Shown piece by piece: positions 23,601 to 31,798 of a stretch of DNA of 64,000 bases. Source of the stretch: Zygaena filipendulae. Taxonomy: Eukaryota > Arthropoda > Insecta > Lepidoptera > Zygaenidae. The stretch spans positions 8,695,001 through 8,759,000 of the forward strand of contig OU015652.1 of NCBI GenBank assembly GCA_907165275.2. The letters are read 5' to 3'. The notes beneath the pieces are model-generated. The model saw only the letters and a list, made by a program, of their open reading frames with translations. It had not been told where the DNA came from and did not search any database. Position numbers and translations under genes: made by a program. Every line of letters starts with the position of its first letter. Positions within the stretch are counted from its first letter, which is position 1.

Positions 23601-26600
23601 CTTGCTGCATTTTTTTCCAAAGGCAGGGCATTCACGTGGGCCATGGTGTCTTTGGCATCGACGACAATCAAAACCCCGAGCCTCAGTCGAACGAATACTC
23701 TCCTTTTTATACTTGCTTTGACTTGATTTTGCTGCATCAATTTCCACTGTAGGATTCATTTCTTTTACTTGTATCTTACTGGCTTCACTCGCACGGCATA
23801 TATTTGCTGCCTTATTTAGAGTTAATTTATCCATTTTCAGTAAATTTTCTTGAAGGCTTTTATCTTGTACCCCTTGCACTATCCTGTCTCTAAGGAGTTG
23901 ATCCTCCAACGACTCATCACATTTATCATTTTTCCCATAATTACAATTAGCTATTAAAACTCTTAAAGCTGTATAGTAATTTTCGAACGATTCATCTGTT
24001 TCCTGTTTTCTTTCATTGAATTTGAACCGCTCAAAAACTTCATTACTGCGAGGGCTTACATATTCTTCAATCGCTTGGATAATTATGGCATAATCTTGCG
24101 ACTTTTCTTTCGGAACTTTCAAAGTTAGTAACACTTTTGTCGCTTCTGGGCCCATCATATTTCTTAAGAGCGCCAGTTTGACTTTATCTGGAGCATCATC
24201 CTGCCCCGTTCCAATTAGATAATCTTCAAAAGTACACTTCCAGAACCGCCATTCCGAGCCGGCAGTAGGAGCTCGTAGGTCAAAATTAGGTGGTAACTTC
24301 ACTTGATTTGACTCCATCTTATCCATTTTTTTTTTAATTTATTACGGATTAAACTACAGGCTGCGCCATGTTATATTTGTTATTTAATAAAACAATTAAT
24401 CATATTAATTGTCAAGCTTTATTTAAAACTTCTGAGACATTGATATTTTTATAGACTTCACAAAAGTGCCTCAGCTGTCATTGCTGCTCATAGACAAACA
24501 AGACCATAAATATTATAAATCAATTTGTATTACTTTTTATTTTTAAGATAGTTCCTTTTTATATTCTATTGATATTCTTTTTATAAATTTCAAATATTTT
24601 TTATATTCTGATTTTGTATTTTATTAAGGAATCCAATTCCAGCTTCAATACAATAAACATCTAAATTATTTGTGTCTTAATAAATTTTATTTTACCATTT
24701 TATTTTATTAAATATCTTTTATTTGAGCTAGCCGAGGGCTATTACTACCACGAACCTCACAAAGTAGGTATATTTCCGCCTTTATTTTGATGTTTTGTTA
24801 TATTTTTTTAGGTGTCTTAGTTCGTTCTGCATTATGGTTGCGATTTAAAAATATTATGCCTTTGCCAAATGATGATGTCAGTGTATTGTTTTGCAGTATT
24901 ACATCTGTAAGTTTTTAAACCTTGAATTACCTATATTATTCATTCACGGGATCAACAATTTTTTTGTTTTATGACATAAGACTTAAGGGTACTTACTACA
25001 ATCTCTACTATAATAAAAGAGTAGAATGTGCGATTTTGTAGGTACCTAGGGGAAGGGAGGACAAGAAGGATTCGTTAAGAAAGAATAATAAAAATAAGTG
25101 TTGAAATGAAATAACATGTAATTGAATTAACTTAAAACCAACCTTTGGTTAACAATCTTTAAAATTAAAAGGAACATAAAAATCTATATTTCCAAAAGAT
25201 TTAAAGTTTTTACTTTTTGGTGTCAAATACCAGTTTTGCCCTATGGGAGCAGGTAAAACGAGTATGCCTTGAGGACAAGAAGAATATTCATCGGTATTTA
25301 AATTAATCTTTTAAATGTTTTTTAATTCTTCTTCTTGTTGAACATTAAATACCTACTGGTTTGAATCTTCCAAGACTTTTTGTAGAAATCCCAGACACGA
25401 CGTTGCAGCGTATTAAACAGAATTCCATATTATGTTTTAGATGCACCTTTGACTGACGACTTTCTTGCTTCTGCGATCGCTTTTTTCATTCGTTCTTCGG
25501 AACAAGAGGCCCTACTACACTTCCATATATATTTGTTAACCATCTGCAAAAACAATATGTATAAATTAAAGGAAAAATAAAATTAATCCAAGTGAGTAGT
25601 GAGGGCGAAACGGATCAAACCCATTTTGCCCTTTCCGTTTTGCCCTACAGGCTCTCATTATAATGACCTCAAAATTATTCAACACATCGATAGTCCTTTG
25701 CTACATAAATGTCGGCAAGCTTAACGTTGGATGACTGTCTAGAGTTAAAACAATACACTTTACACAAAAACCTAATAGAATTATACAAAATTACGTCATA
25801 ATTACCTACCTTGCTTTTTTTTTATTTTCTTTCGCTAAAACAATAACTCGTCACTGCGAGCGAGCCTCCGGCCTCCGCGAGCGACTGTTTCTGCGAACGC
25901 CTAGTGGAACTTCACAAAGACACGCTATTTTTCTCTCTGTATAATATTAGAACTAGTACAGAACAAATACCCTTTTTACCTATCATAACCTTCTTGCCCT
26001 CCCTTCCCCTACATTAAATATTTTTAACAAAAATTGAGAGGAGACGATAAAAGAAGAGTAACCAACCACAAAAAGAAAGTTTTTAAAATTCTTTTCTGTC
26101 TGGCTGTCCGCGTTCATGATAATCTCCAAATCTACTCAACAAATTGTCATGCGATTTTCACTGGTAGATTTAGCTTAGCCTGGAGCGCCATAATATAGGC
26201 TTTATTTAATTTAATCGGATGTCGGGAAAAAAATAGTTTAAAAAGTAATAAAACGCGTTTCACCAATCACGCGGGTGAAACCGCGGGGCATAGCTAGTTA
26301 ACAATAAGTACTTATTATGTTTGTTTTTCTCAGGCATGGACCCAGTACTTCTATACTGTTACATGGTTTTGGACACTGTTTTATGCTATAGATACATGGC
26401 TTATTATAAAGGGCCGTGATTCGCACCCTGTGCTGTATCATTCTGTGGCATGGGGCCTACCTATGGCCACAACCAGCGTGGGACTGTCTATTCTTTACAT
26501 TCCTAATGGATCGTGAGTAATTTTATCTATTAAAAATAGGTACTGTAAATATATTCCTAAAACTTGGGAGTCAGTATTCCGTAAATAGATAGGTATTAGA

Positions 26601-29246
26601 TAATGGTAAAACGGTCTTTGTTTTTCTCAGAAGCAGGAGCGCGACCTCGTGAGGTTAGTGATAGTAAAATTAGAGACATAAAAGTGGAATTCAATAAATG
26701 ATTTTTTTTTGTGACTACTAGAGTGGGCAATACCCACCCTAGAAAAATTGAGAGTATAGAATATTAATTACCGTTTAATTACTTTTAATATAAGATTCTA
26801 GAGAGGTGACAGGGTGATGAAAGGAGTGATTTGATTATTATTATTTATTATTAAGCGTTATTATTTATTACTAAGTCTCATTAATTATAATCTCATGTAA
26901 TGAATGACTGCGGTTAGTTCAGTTAGACAGCTGCCCCCACACCCTCCCCCCTCCTAGATAAAATCCCTAGCTATGCCAATGGGGATGTTGACTATTTTTG
27001 AAAATTTAAATTCTAATTAGTCCGTCAGTTAGAAAATAAAAAAAACAATAGACACGTATTTTTTGCTTTTTCAAATAAATTAAAATATAGGTACAGAGAT
27101 ATAAAGCGCAATAAAGTTTAGGGTCGTGACGTCACTAACCGCTAAAACCGCCATACAAACTATCCGAATAGTGACGTCACGCGAAATTTCAACTAAATGT
27201 ATCGCCGTTATTTTTTACGTAAAAAAAGAAAAAATACGTGTCCAATATTTTTTATTAATCTACAAGACGGGCTAATAAAAAAAAATTAGTCAATATGCCC
27301 ATTCGTACATTTTTTTAAATGTAAATGTTTGTATGTGTAGGTTTGTTACTCTTTCACACTGAAACGGCTGGACGAATTTGGAATGAAAAATACAAACAAT
27401 ACCATGTTAATTTCAAGTTTTGAGAGTAATACTAATTACTAATTAGTTAACTATGTCAAAAAAATCATGTTTCAGATGCCACAATTTGCCATCAATATCA
27501 AGTGCTCTGTACAAAATTCTGCCAAATTATTGTGCAAGTTATTTACCAATTGCCATGGTCATGATAGTCAATCCAATTATGTACATTTTATCAAGCAGGG
27601 ATATTGAGATGGCTGTGGCTTTACCATTAGCACAGGTATGATTAGCTTGAGAAAAATAATTATTACTTACCTAATATGATCTACTACTACTTTCTGATGC
27701 TAATCATAAACAACACATTGATTTCGCTTTTAAATACCTTTCAAAAGATTTAAACTCTTTCAACTTCCATTGCTTTCAGTTCACCAGTAAAGAACGAAGA
27801 GTAGTTGATGCGTTACGACTGAAGTTTCTCTTCATCAACATTGTATTTTACGTATGCTGGACTCCTAATCTCGTAAATGGCGTGTTGTTGTGGACAATGT
27901 GGTTCAACATGCCTATGAAAGTTATTTTAATCACGTGGTATATTATGGTTGGTATCTCGCGCCTAATATTAGGTAATATTAGTTTTTATCCGACTTCAAA
28001 AAAGGAGGAGTTTCTATGTTGGACTGTTTGTATGTTTTTTTTCTTCAATATACCTAGGTATTATGTTCACCATGTACTCGAAGACGGCTGGATCGATTTA
28101 AATTATTTTTTTTGTTATTTTTCGTCCAGAATCCATTCGTTCGTAGTTGATTAGCTAGGTACCTACCAAGTTATTTAGAAAACTAAGTAGCGAATCGTCG
28201 TGTCAGTTGGTCAGTCAATCAAAATTATAATTTGCGTGACCACTTGAAAAATTGAGTTCTCATTGGCTGATTTTTATATCCGTTAACGATTGTAGAATGT
28301 CAACTTGGCTAACCCTGCTGGTCCAGACACGCTGACAGGCGGCGGTAGTTGCGAGTGCGACTTGCGCGCGATTCAGCTGTAAAATAAGCTTTACGGAAAT
28401 CCCCGAAAACGTGATCGGCTTGGTCTCGTTACAACTGACTAATCGGCTAGTCGGCCAAAGGCACAATTGGCACATCTCTAATAATTGTTTGCCTTTTCTA
28501 CTTAAAAAAATATTAAAATTGATCTGTATCTCCTTAAGTATTGATCGTTGAGCAAAAACAAATAGGAGTGATACAATTTTTAGGTAATTTATGTCGAATC
28601 TTTTGTCAGTACTCGTAGTAGGTAATCTGCTATTCGTACAGATATTCGAGATATGAGCAAAAATCTGAAAAAAGTACCTTCAACCTCCGCTCTCCCCTAC
28701 ACCCTCAGCACACCCTCCACCCTCAAGGTATAACTGTGCCAATTTATAAAAATACCTACACGAATTATTTCCCCTGATTGCCCATATTCGGCATTGATCG
28801 TACTATATTGTCCGATGTCCACACGTTGAGTTAGTAGAGTGAAGGCGAGTGCCGGTAAGCGATGGCGATGGCGATGGATGAAGTTTACCCTCTGTACTTT
28901 GCTATTTATTAGCTTTCACCTGTTCGTTTGTTAGGCCAACATCAATATGCGCGTTTCTATCCACAGTCGACGAGACGAGACGGCAGACGAGCCGGACGAA
29001 TTGAGATATAAATTAAAATAATTTGTATGTCATCGACAGGCACTGATAAATCCAATGCAAGCATTGCTGAATACATTGGTGTATCAAAGATGGACTTCTT
29101 ATAACAGGCGGTTCAGATTCAGTCGACCAACAAATGAGAAACAAACTCCTTTTTTTGATGAGCAAACACCGCTGCTGGCTTCTGAACCCAGTCGCTTCCA
29201 GTTGTCGCCGGTACCATCCAGCATCAACAATAGTGCCACCCTTTGA
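10214..29246 (+). CDS. GPR143: GPR143 (ocular albinism type 1) receptor homologue, whole gene
   Basis: Seven exons joined at GT-AG sites with consistent phases: 10214-10366, 16363-16489, 24812-24906, 26334-26512, 27476-27635, 27780-27947 and 29040-29246. They give 1089 nt, a 362-aa protein. Seven hydrophobic segments are visible: about 33-50, 80-102, 126-150, 158-180, 198-220, 248-272 and 285-305. Similarity to vertebrate GPR143, judged from memory of the family, runs through the protein: TFCC near the N-terminus, the AVADLLASFG segment, YAIDTWL in TM3, YHSVAWGL in TM4, SYLPIAMVMIVNP in TM5, LKFLFINIVFYVCW in TM6 and YIMALINPMQ in TM7. C121 and C186 could form the usual extracellular disulphide. 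In vertebrates this receptor sits in melanosome and endolysosome membranes and responds to L-DOPA; the insect role is not established. The exon 6 donor is GTTGGT, weaker than the others. Introns carry large insertions, but no coding break is seen. Confidence 0.93.
10385..10881 (+). mobile_element. Harbinger-like non-autonomous element
   Basis: GC-rich 497-bp insert in GPR143 intron 1. The ends read GGTCACACGCG and CGCGTGTGAACC and are flanked by TAC at 10382-10384 and 10882-10884. An ATG at 10507 opens 27 codons (MASSEDLGVVAAISFGLTYF then YWKKKQN, stop at 10588-10590). The start resembles the N-terminus of insect Harbinger/HARBI1-type transposases as I recall them. The rest of the transposase is absent. 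Confidence 0.6.
11144..11294. repeat. Inverted-repeat element
   Basis: Arms about 11145-11196 and 11247-11293 are near reverse complements; both contain TTTGATACTCCACAGCAAGC in one orientation. AT-rich loop of about 50 bp. Confidence 0.75.
11518..11715. repeat. Retroposon tail with (TA)n
   Basis: 'actgtgccctgcagtttcacc' opens a tail of the dispersed family, interrupted by a TA microsatellite at about 11588-11627. Confidence 0.5.
11855..12059. repeat. Inverted-repeat element beside the LINE
   Basis: Arms of about 40 bp at 11865-11899 and 12026-12056 share GACATCACTCGGATAGTAAA in opposite orientation. The LINE's target duplication begins immediately after it. Confidence 0.7.
12393..12764 (-). 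pseudogene. LINE RNase H domain
   Basis: Open frame of 123 codons with the RNase H pattern: an E in AECVGIILAAKA, a D in ILSDSMSVLQAL and the WIKGHSDSQGNDAANELAR segment. Part of the broken ORF2. Confidence 0.8.
12779..13303 (-). pseudogene. LINE ORF2 connection region between RT and RNase H
   Basis: 174-codon frame with the WLYTTVLRPTISYGVVTWLP segment typical of the region after the palm domain, then a conserved LQRIQRLACMAITGCMRTTP stretch. Confidence 0.75.
13339..14269 (-). pseudogene. LINE reverse transcriptase domain
   Basis: Palm-domain motifs are visible: VIFIPKPGKS, HAYSSGKSTESALHLVVSKI, FIDIEGAFDRTNF and the catalytic YADD box at 13615-13626, followed by KLSVNPRKTELVIFT and IKYLGLKLDNKL. 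The frame shifts between 14269-13616 and 13602-13339 and a stop lies just before YADD, so no functional enzyme is encoded. Confidence 0.85.
14517..15949 (-). pseudogene. LINE endonuclease domain, split by an insertion
   Basis: 5' part at 15949-15500 includes ILLIQEPWISK, SIYMPEDEEPPP and LIIASDSNCHHTLWG; 3' part at 15071-14517 includes IIDLTLATKI and SCSDHRWIRF. These are endonuclease motifs with the E, D and SDH residues. About 400 bp of unrelated palindromic DNA separates the halves. Confidence 0.82.
15065..15495. mobile_element. Palindromic element nested in the LINE endonuclease
   Basis: Ends related to GGGTGAAAGTAAC face each other (15082 and about 15478). From 15098 to 15214 is a strong inverted repeat around GTCCCGAGACGGGATTTGGC. 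A shorter copy is at 38424-38530. Exact borders are uncertain. Confidence 0.65.
16363..16489 (+). CDS. GPR143: GPR143 homologue exon 2
   Basis: Follows 'ctactatttcag'; ends TTTG before gtaata. Codes the first intracellular loop and TM2 (IIMWLAVADLLASF). One base of the next codon is left over. Intron 2 (16490-24811) holds the foldback and the LTR element. Confidence 0.9.
16602..19940. mobile_element. Large foldback (FB/MULE-like) element
   Basis: 3.3-kb element in GPR143 intron 2. The ends read CAGAGGCGT and ACGCCTCTG and are flanked by ATTAATTTT (16593-16601) and ATTAATTAT (19941-19949), a 9-bp target duplication with one mismatch. Long arms (16602 to about 18075, and about 18774 to 19940) are reverse complements around a 700-bp centre. 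Copies of a motif close to ATCTGACGCGCTCGAGTATT recur near 17484, 17613 and 17751 in the left arm, 18575 and 18714 in the centre, and 19061, 19197 and 19329 in the right arm, spaced about 129-141 bp within each group. The left arm has an extra CGG-rich palindromic block at about 17000-17290 missing from the right arm. No transposase seen. Confidence 0.8.
17000..17290. repeat. CGG-rich palindromic block nested in the foldback arm
   Basis: Runs of GCCGCC (about 17107) and GGCGGC (about 17147) face each other, and the flanking GTGGCCGACTTCTTATACTC and 'gtggcctacttcttatgttg' stretches repeat around it. Absent from the other arm, so inserted after the foldback formed or lost from one arm. Confidence 0.6.
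20187..20191. repeat. Target duplication of the LTR element, left
   Basis: ATTTG, identical to 24523-24527 on the other side of the element. Confidence 0.85.
20192..20345 (-). repeat. 3' LTR of the gypsy-type element
   Basis: 154 bp, essentially identical to 24369-24522. In element orientation it begins TGATTTATAA and ends AATATAACA. A purine-rich tract (GGCAGAGGGGGAGA) precedes it. Confidence 0.9.
20372..20953 (-). pseudogene. LTR element integrase C-terminal part
   Basis: 193 codons in the same frame as the pol frame upstream, cut off from it by one TAA. Contains the CYNNTPLVGLEVSPSQIL segment typical after the integrase core, then a basic, serine-rich tail. Confidence 0.8.
20996..23269 (-). 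CDS. LTR element Pol: RT, RNase H and integrase
   Basis: 757 codons. RT has LPYGLMNAPELFQ and the WADD catalytic box (IIWADDILVMGE); RNase H begins around LQCDASKSGLGCCLF; the integrase zinc-binding region is HEGHSGITKC to ACRTCEKF and its core has GTDI, IADNNPF and NGMAEKAV with the D, D and E residues. The frame opens without an evident start of its own, so translation presumably depends on a shift from gag. It ends at an in-frame TAA inside integrase, probably a nonsense mutation because the same frame continues with integrase sequence. Confidence 0.88.
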   Translation of the reverse strand: MCKFKNRECSENFVIVNSNTSLLGLPGCVSLNLVKRVHLVKTPKDKIQFIEKYIQVFEGTGKLPGLVEIPTRPMTEQICYPASRLPNCMLKPLKDELDRLQCRNAIIKVQNINENASVNRIVIVEKPNGKVRLCLDPSDLNKYIVKKPKNLPTLDDLAFKLKGKKLFSVLDLSEGFHHLSLSEDSSWKCCFATPFGVYRYLVLPYGLMNAPELFQDVLENHFSGMENVIIWADDILVMGETEEQHDRALSNVMEKAKCLGMVFNKEKLQYKKPEVKYVGQVFSDKGMSVDKDRVESLLNLKAPSDREELRQILGAFNYVRRYVPEMANLMAPLCTLLKKNNLFMWLPIHQKVFEDLKCKVSTAPALCPFDVKKKIILQCDASKSGLGCCLFQKDDKNVLKLVACASRTMNATELNYSQTEKELLAICFAVKKFHRYIYGSDVDVQSDHKPIVSIMSKHIEKIGSPRLKRLRLKLYMYNLNVYYVPGKLINFADMLSRNCLKVTEKDQDMRMIHTLSVHVPMSTERKSIFRKETNNDPVLNLLYKFYYNGWPEEKKMPSECKEYYKLRDNIYFESGFAFLNNKIIVPKSLRQYVLRLVHEGHSGITKCLMKARQLFYWPGLTKDVTDFVKACRTCEKFLPANPPQPLLQHKIPNMRYGKLGTDILEFCEKYFLVIVDYFSHWLELRPLQNKTSKAVIDGFQEVFTRFGYPLEIIADNNPFNSFECQKYFKSICLITSSPHYPQSNGMAEKAVNISKSI
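23328..24326 (-). CDS. LTR element Gag with protease start
   Basis: 332 codons from ATG at 24326 (a second ATG is three codons on). N-terminal capsid-like region, two zinc knuckles (CRRCQRHHGPREC and CSKCGMLNHFAVSC, the latter a CX2CX4HX4C knuckle), then the protease motif LDTGADVSVMP close to the C-terminus. The protease is completed in the offset pol frame; the overlap free of stops in both frames is only about 15 nt. Confidence 0.87.
   Translation of the reverse strand: MDKMESNQVKLPPNFDLRAPTAGSEWRFWKCTFEDYLIGTGQDDAPDKVKLALLRNMMGPEATKVLLTLKVPKEKSQDYAIIIQAIEEYVSPRSNEVFERFKFNERKQETDESFENYYTALRVLIANCNYGKNDKCDESLEDQLLRDRIVQGVQDKSLQENLLKMDKLTLNKAANICRASEASKIQVKEMNPTVEIDAAKSSQSKYKKESIRSTEARGFDCRRCQRHHGPRECPAFGKKCSKCGMLNHFAVSCKVSKSKVREVKCDLDSSSESVFCGAVNLQDNKAEWLETIIIEGVKVACKLDTGADVSVMPLNIFKKINKNLNLKLRDTN
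24351..24368 (-). other. Primer binding site of the LTR element
   Basis: TGGCGCAGCCTGTAGTTT directly follows the 5' LTR. The TGGCGC start is usual for gypsy elements primed by tRNA; I have not matched the tRNA. Confidence 0.55.
24369..24522 (-). repeat. 5' LTR of the gypsy-type element
   Basis: 154 bp, same length and sequence as the 3' LTR; followed on the outer side by the second ATTTG target duplication (24523-24527). Confidence 0.9.
24812..24906 (+). CDS. GPR143: GPR143 homologue exon 3
   Basis: Starts after 'attttttta' + g; its first two bases complete the Gly codon begun in exon 2. Codes the end of TM2 and the first extracellular loop with C121. Ends TCT before gtaagt, phase 0. Confidence 0.9.
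25047..26011. mobile_element. Element with TAGGGGAAGGGAGG ends
   Basis: Begins TAGGGGAAGGGAGG and ends CCCTCCCTTCCCCTA, inverted ends of about 23 bp, with further C/T-rich and TTTTGCCCT words inside. About 965 bp in GPR143 intron 3. No coding sequence; no clear target duplication. Confidence 0.55.
26334..26512 (+). CDS. GPR143: GPR143 homologue exon 4
   Basis: Follows 'gtttttctcag'; ends TC before gtgagt. Codes TM3, the YAIDTWL motif and TM4 (YHSVAWGLPMATTSVGLSIL). Confidence 0.92.
26991..27300. mobile_element. Short inverted-repeat element, copy 2
   Basis: Same family as 614-935, with the same GTGACGTCAC motifs. Here the distal end reads CAATATGCCC. It lies in GPR143 intron 4, ending about 175 bp before exon 5. 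Confidence 0.7.
27476..27635 (+). CDS. GPR143: GPR143 homologue exon 5
   Basis: Follows 'catgtttcag'; its first base completes a Ser codon. Codes C186, the second extracellular loop and TM5 (YLPIAMVMIVNPIMYIL). Ends CAG before gtatga. Confidence 0.92.
27780..27947 (+). CDS. GPR143: GPR143 homologue exon 6
   Basis: Follows 'tgctttcag'. Codes the third loop (KERRVVDALRLK), TM6 and the start of TM7. Ends ATTATG before gttggt. A short AACCGACTTCC-family remnant starts only about 40 bp into the intron. Confidence 0.85.
27985..28150. repeat. AACCGACTTCC element fragment
   Basis: Reads 'ccgacttcaaaaaaggagga' and 'tactcgaagacggctggatc', the 5' part of the family, truncated. Confidence 0.6.
28151..29039. 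other. GPR143 intron 6, unremarkable part
   Basis: No gene or clear repeat structure seen. A C-rich patch lies at about 28680-28725. Confidence 0.4.
29040..29246 (+). CDS. GPR143: GPR143 homologue exon 7
   Basis: Follows 'catcgacag'. Codes the end of TM7 (ALINPMQALLNTL) and a short cytoplasmic tail with QTPFFDEQTPLLASEP. The DEQTPLL stretch resembles an acidic dileucine sorting signal (D/E-x3-L-L type); that is inference. Stop TGA. Confidence 0.9.
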   Translation, partial: ALINPMQALLNTLVYQRWTSYNRRFRFSRPTNEKQTPFFDEQTPLLASEPSRFQLSPVPSSINNSATL

Positions 29247-30193
29247 TGTTGTAAGAGTTGTTCAACTTGTTCAAGATATATACACACATTGTATACTACT
29301 TACTTTGTATTTATGTAAATATATAAATGTTATTTGTTACACTATGTTGAAAAATGTTTCTTTACTTTGTGTTATCACATTATTATCATTAGATATCACC
29401 CGGAATGTGGTCAACATAGATATGAGTAGGTTGTACAAATCAACATCGGATATTATTTTAGCTTTTACTTGGAAAATGAAAAATTGCTGAAGAATGACGT
29501 GGTCATTAACGTGCATCTTCTCTACTTTTAATCCGCGATCTATGACTAGTAAAGGCGTCTAACAACTGAAGTGGCGTCATTTGGTCAATTATATTTTAAA
29601 AAATAAAAGCTTTTATGAGAATGTTTGTTACGCTCTCGCGTCTTTACCACTCAACCTATCATCATGAAATTTTGTTTACATTCCTGAAATTACCGCAAAA
29701 CCCGCGAGAAACAACAAAACATAGGTATTTTTAAAATCTTTCATAAAAAATAGTGCAAGGTGGGTGCCTCGAATTCTCAGCACAGTGCAAAAGCAGTTTC
29801 AAGTAGAATGTTGTGAGCAATGTCAGAGCTTTGCCGCGAGGACCAATACTTTTACTATAATCCGACATCCAAAAGGGATTCCACGGAGTTGCATCAGTAG
29901 AAGAGCCCGTGCCGAAAAAAACAAAGGTCACGAGGTCAAAGCTATGGCTGCAATATTTTTGAAATGCAAAAATTTCCATACATTAAGGAAGACAAGGAAT
30001 TAAATACAACCGTGAACGCGGCACTTTTACTCTGATTTACTAAGGCAGAATTGCGTAAAAAAATTGTCGAGAAAAGGAAAAATCAGCCGAGGTCCGCGCG
30101 TGCTCCAGTCCACACTGCTTCACGTGACTTCACAGAGGCTCGCACAAAGTAAGTACCTATTCATTTTAAATACCACGTTGGCTAGATTTTATT
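29247..30193. other. GPR143 3' region and intergenic
   Basis: A possible AATAAA is at 29602-29607. 29600-29720 resembles a retroposon tail ('catcatgaaattttg'). Open frames at 29731-30003 have no recognisable content. Confidence 0.35.
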
Positions 30194-31348
30194 AACCGAC
30201 TTCCAAAAAGGAGGAGGTTATGCATTCGATTGTATGTGTTTTTTTTTATGTATGTTCACCGATTACTTGAAGACGGTTGGACCGATCTCGAAAATTCTTT
30301 TTTTATTTGAAAGAGTTTACTCCCGATTAGGTCCCATTGCCACCAAATCGAGATCTGATGATGGGATCATGGAGAAATCAAGGGAACTCTTTAAAAATTA
30401 TGGGCACACCTATAGCGATTTGGGTATTTTTTATAGTAAATCGTTCATTTGCTTTTGAAAAGCAAAATTTGAAGAAGTGGAACTGATGATGAAGACCACA
30501 GATGGTCATCGGAACTACTCAACAATAATGTACGTATTTCACGGGTTCCAGTTGGAGCAATTTGGAAAATTGTTTTTTTGTTTGAAAGGGGATACTTCCA
30601 AATTGTTCATATTGTCACCAAGTCTGCAAGTCTGATAATGGGATCTTGAAGAAATCAAGGGAACTCTTCAAAATTTATAGGCACACCTATGGCGATTGGA
30701 GTATTTTTTATAGTAAATCGTTTATTTGCTTTCGGAAAGTAAAATATGAAGAAGTGGAACTGATGATGAAGACCACAGATGGTCATCGGAACTATTAAAT
30801 AATAGGTATTTCAACAATTTATGTTCGTCACAATGTATATGGTGAAGTGGAACTGATGGTGATGTACCAGGAGAACTCCTCCTCCTCCCTGCATCGGGAA
30901 AAGCAATATTTTGTAAAAGGTTATGAGCAGTTGACATTAGGCTATTGTTAACTTAGATAAATTACAAACCGACTCACTAAAAAGCAAGAAATAAACAAAT
31001 TTTTAACAAAAAAGTTAAAACCGACTTCCAAAAACACAAAACTAAAAATAACTAAATACCGATTTAATCCAACAGACAAAAATACACGTAATACTAGGTA
31101 TTATTGGTTTGTGCACAAGCCAAATTTGGAGTAGGTAGATTGGCTAAGTCCACTCCCGCCACGCCACGAGCTAGTCGTGAGCTGAACAAGCCAAGTGGGC
31201 AGATGTAAGCGGGCTTGGCACCGAATTCAAATTGAAAAGTGGTAGCACAAACCAATAATACCTAGTATTACGTGTATTTTTTTCTGTTGGATTAAATAGG
31301 TATTTTGTTAGTTTTAGCTTTTTAGTTTTGTGTTTTTGGAAGTCGGTT
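30194..31348. mobile_element. AACCGACTTCC element, copy C
   Basis: Starts AACCGACTTCCAAAAAGGAG and ends TTTTGGAAGTCGGTT, so inverted termini are preserved. 1155 bp, with the same internal blocks as copy A but a more decayed inner inverted repeat. Open frames on both strands are repeat-derived. Confidence 0.8.
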
Positions 31349-31479
31349 TTAATTTTTTTGTTAAAACTTTGTTTATTCTTACAGTATTATAATTTATTCT
31401 GTGGTCGGAGGTAATAAGTAACCTTTAAAGTCTGCCCCATATACAGCTGATATCGGTTTAAGTAAATAAAGTTGTAAAT

Positions 31480-31690
31480 CTATAATAATAAATATCTGGG
31501 AGACCGAGCTTCGCTCGCAGCGCCTTCTGTTGTTAAGTAGAAAAGCCAAAAACACGGACACGGACTTTTTCTAAAAATGAAACCTAGCTGGATCGATTAG
31601 TCGCCCCCTGCATACAAACATGAAAATCGTCGGAGCCGTTTCCGAGATACAAGAATTGCTCATTAAAGGTAGTTGATAGATAGATTTGAT
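31480..31690. repeat. Retroposon tail, second family
   Basis: 'gaccgagcttcgctcgcagc' to 'tttccgagatacaagaattg'. A similar tail is at 63345-63650. Distinct from the 'cccgcgggaattcc' tails. Confidence 0.5.
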
Positions 31691-31798
31691 AATAATTTTA
31701 TTTAGTATTTAACTGTTATATTTACATATTTAAAAATATATGTATCACATATTAATATTATATATATACTTATTACACTATATTTTATTTTTTAGAGA

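Larger units (their letters stand above)
20192..24522 (-). mobile_element. Ty3/gypsy-type LTR retrotransposon
   Basis: Complete 4.33-kb element on the minus strand in GPR143 intron 2, with 154-bp LTRs at both ends and a perfect ATTTG target duplication. Order is gag, protease, RT, RNase H, integrase (the Ty3/gypsy order); no envelope frame. Two features break or recode expression: the gag-protease frame ends just before the pol frame, which is offset, and one in-frame TAA interrupts the integrase end. Near-identical LTRs indicate a recent insertion. Confidence 0.92.

Noticed and set aside
29731..30003. Small frames with Cys residues downstream of GPR143
   Set aside because: Frames on both strands overlap and no zinc-finger spacing holds.
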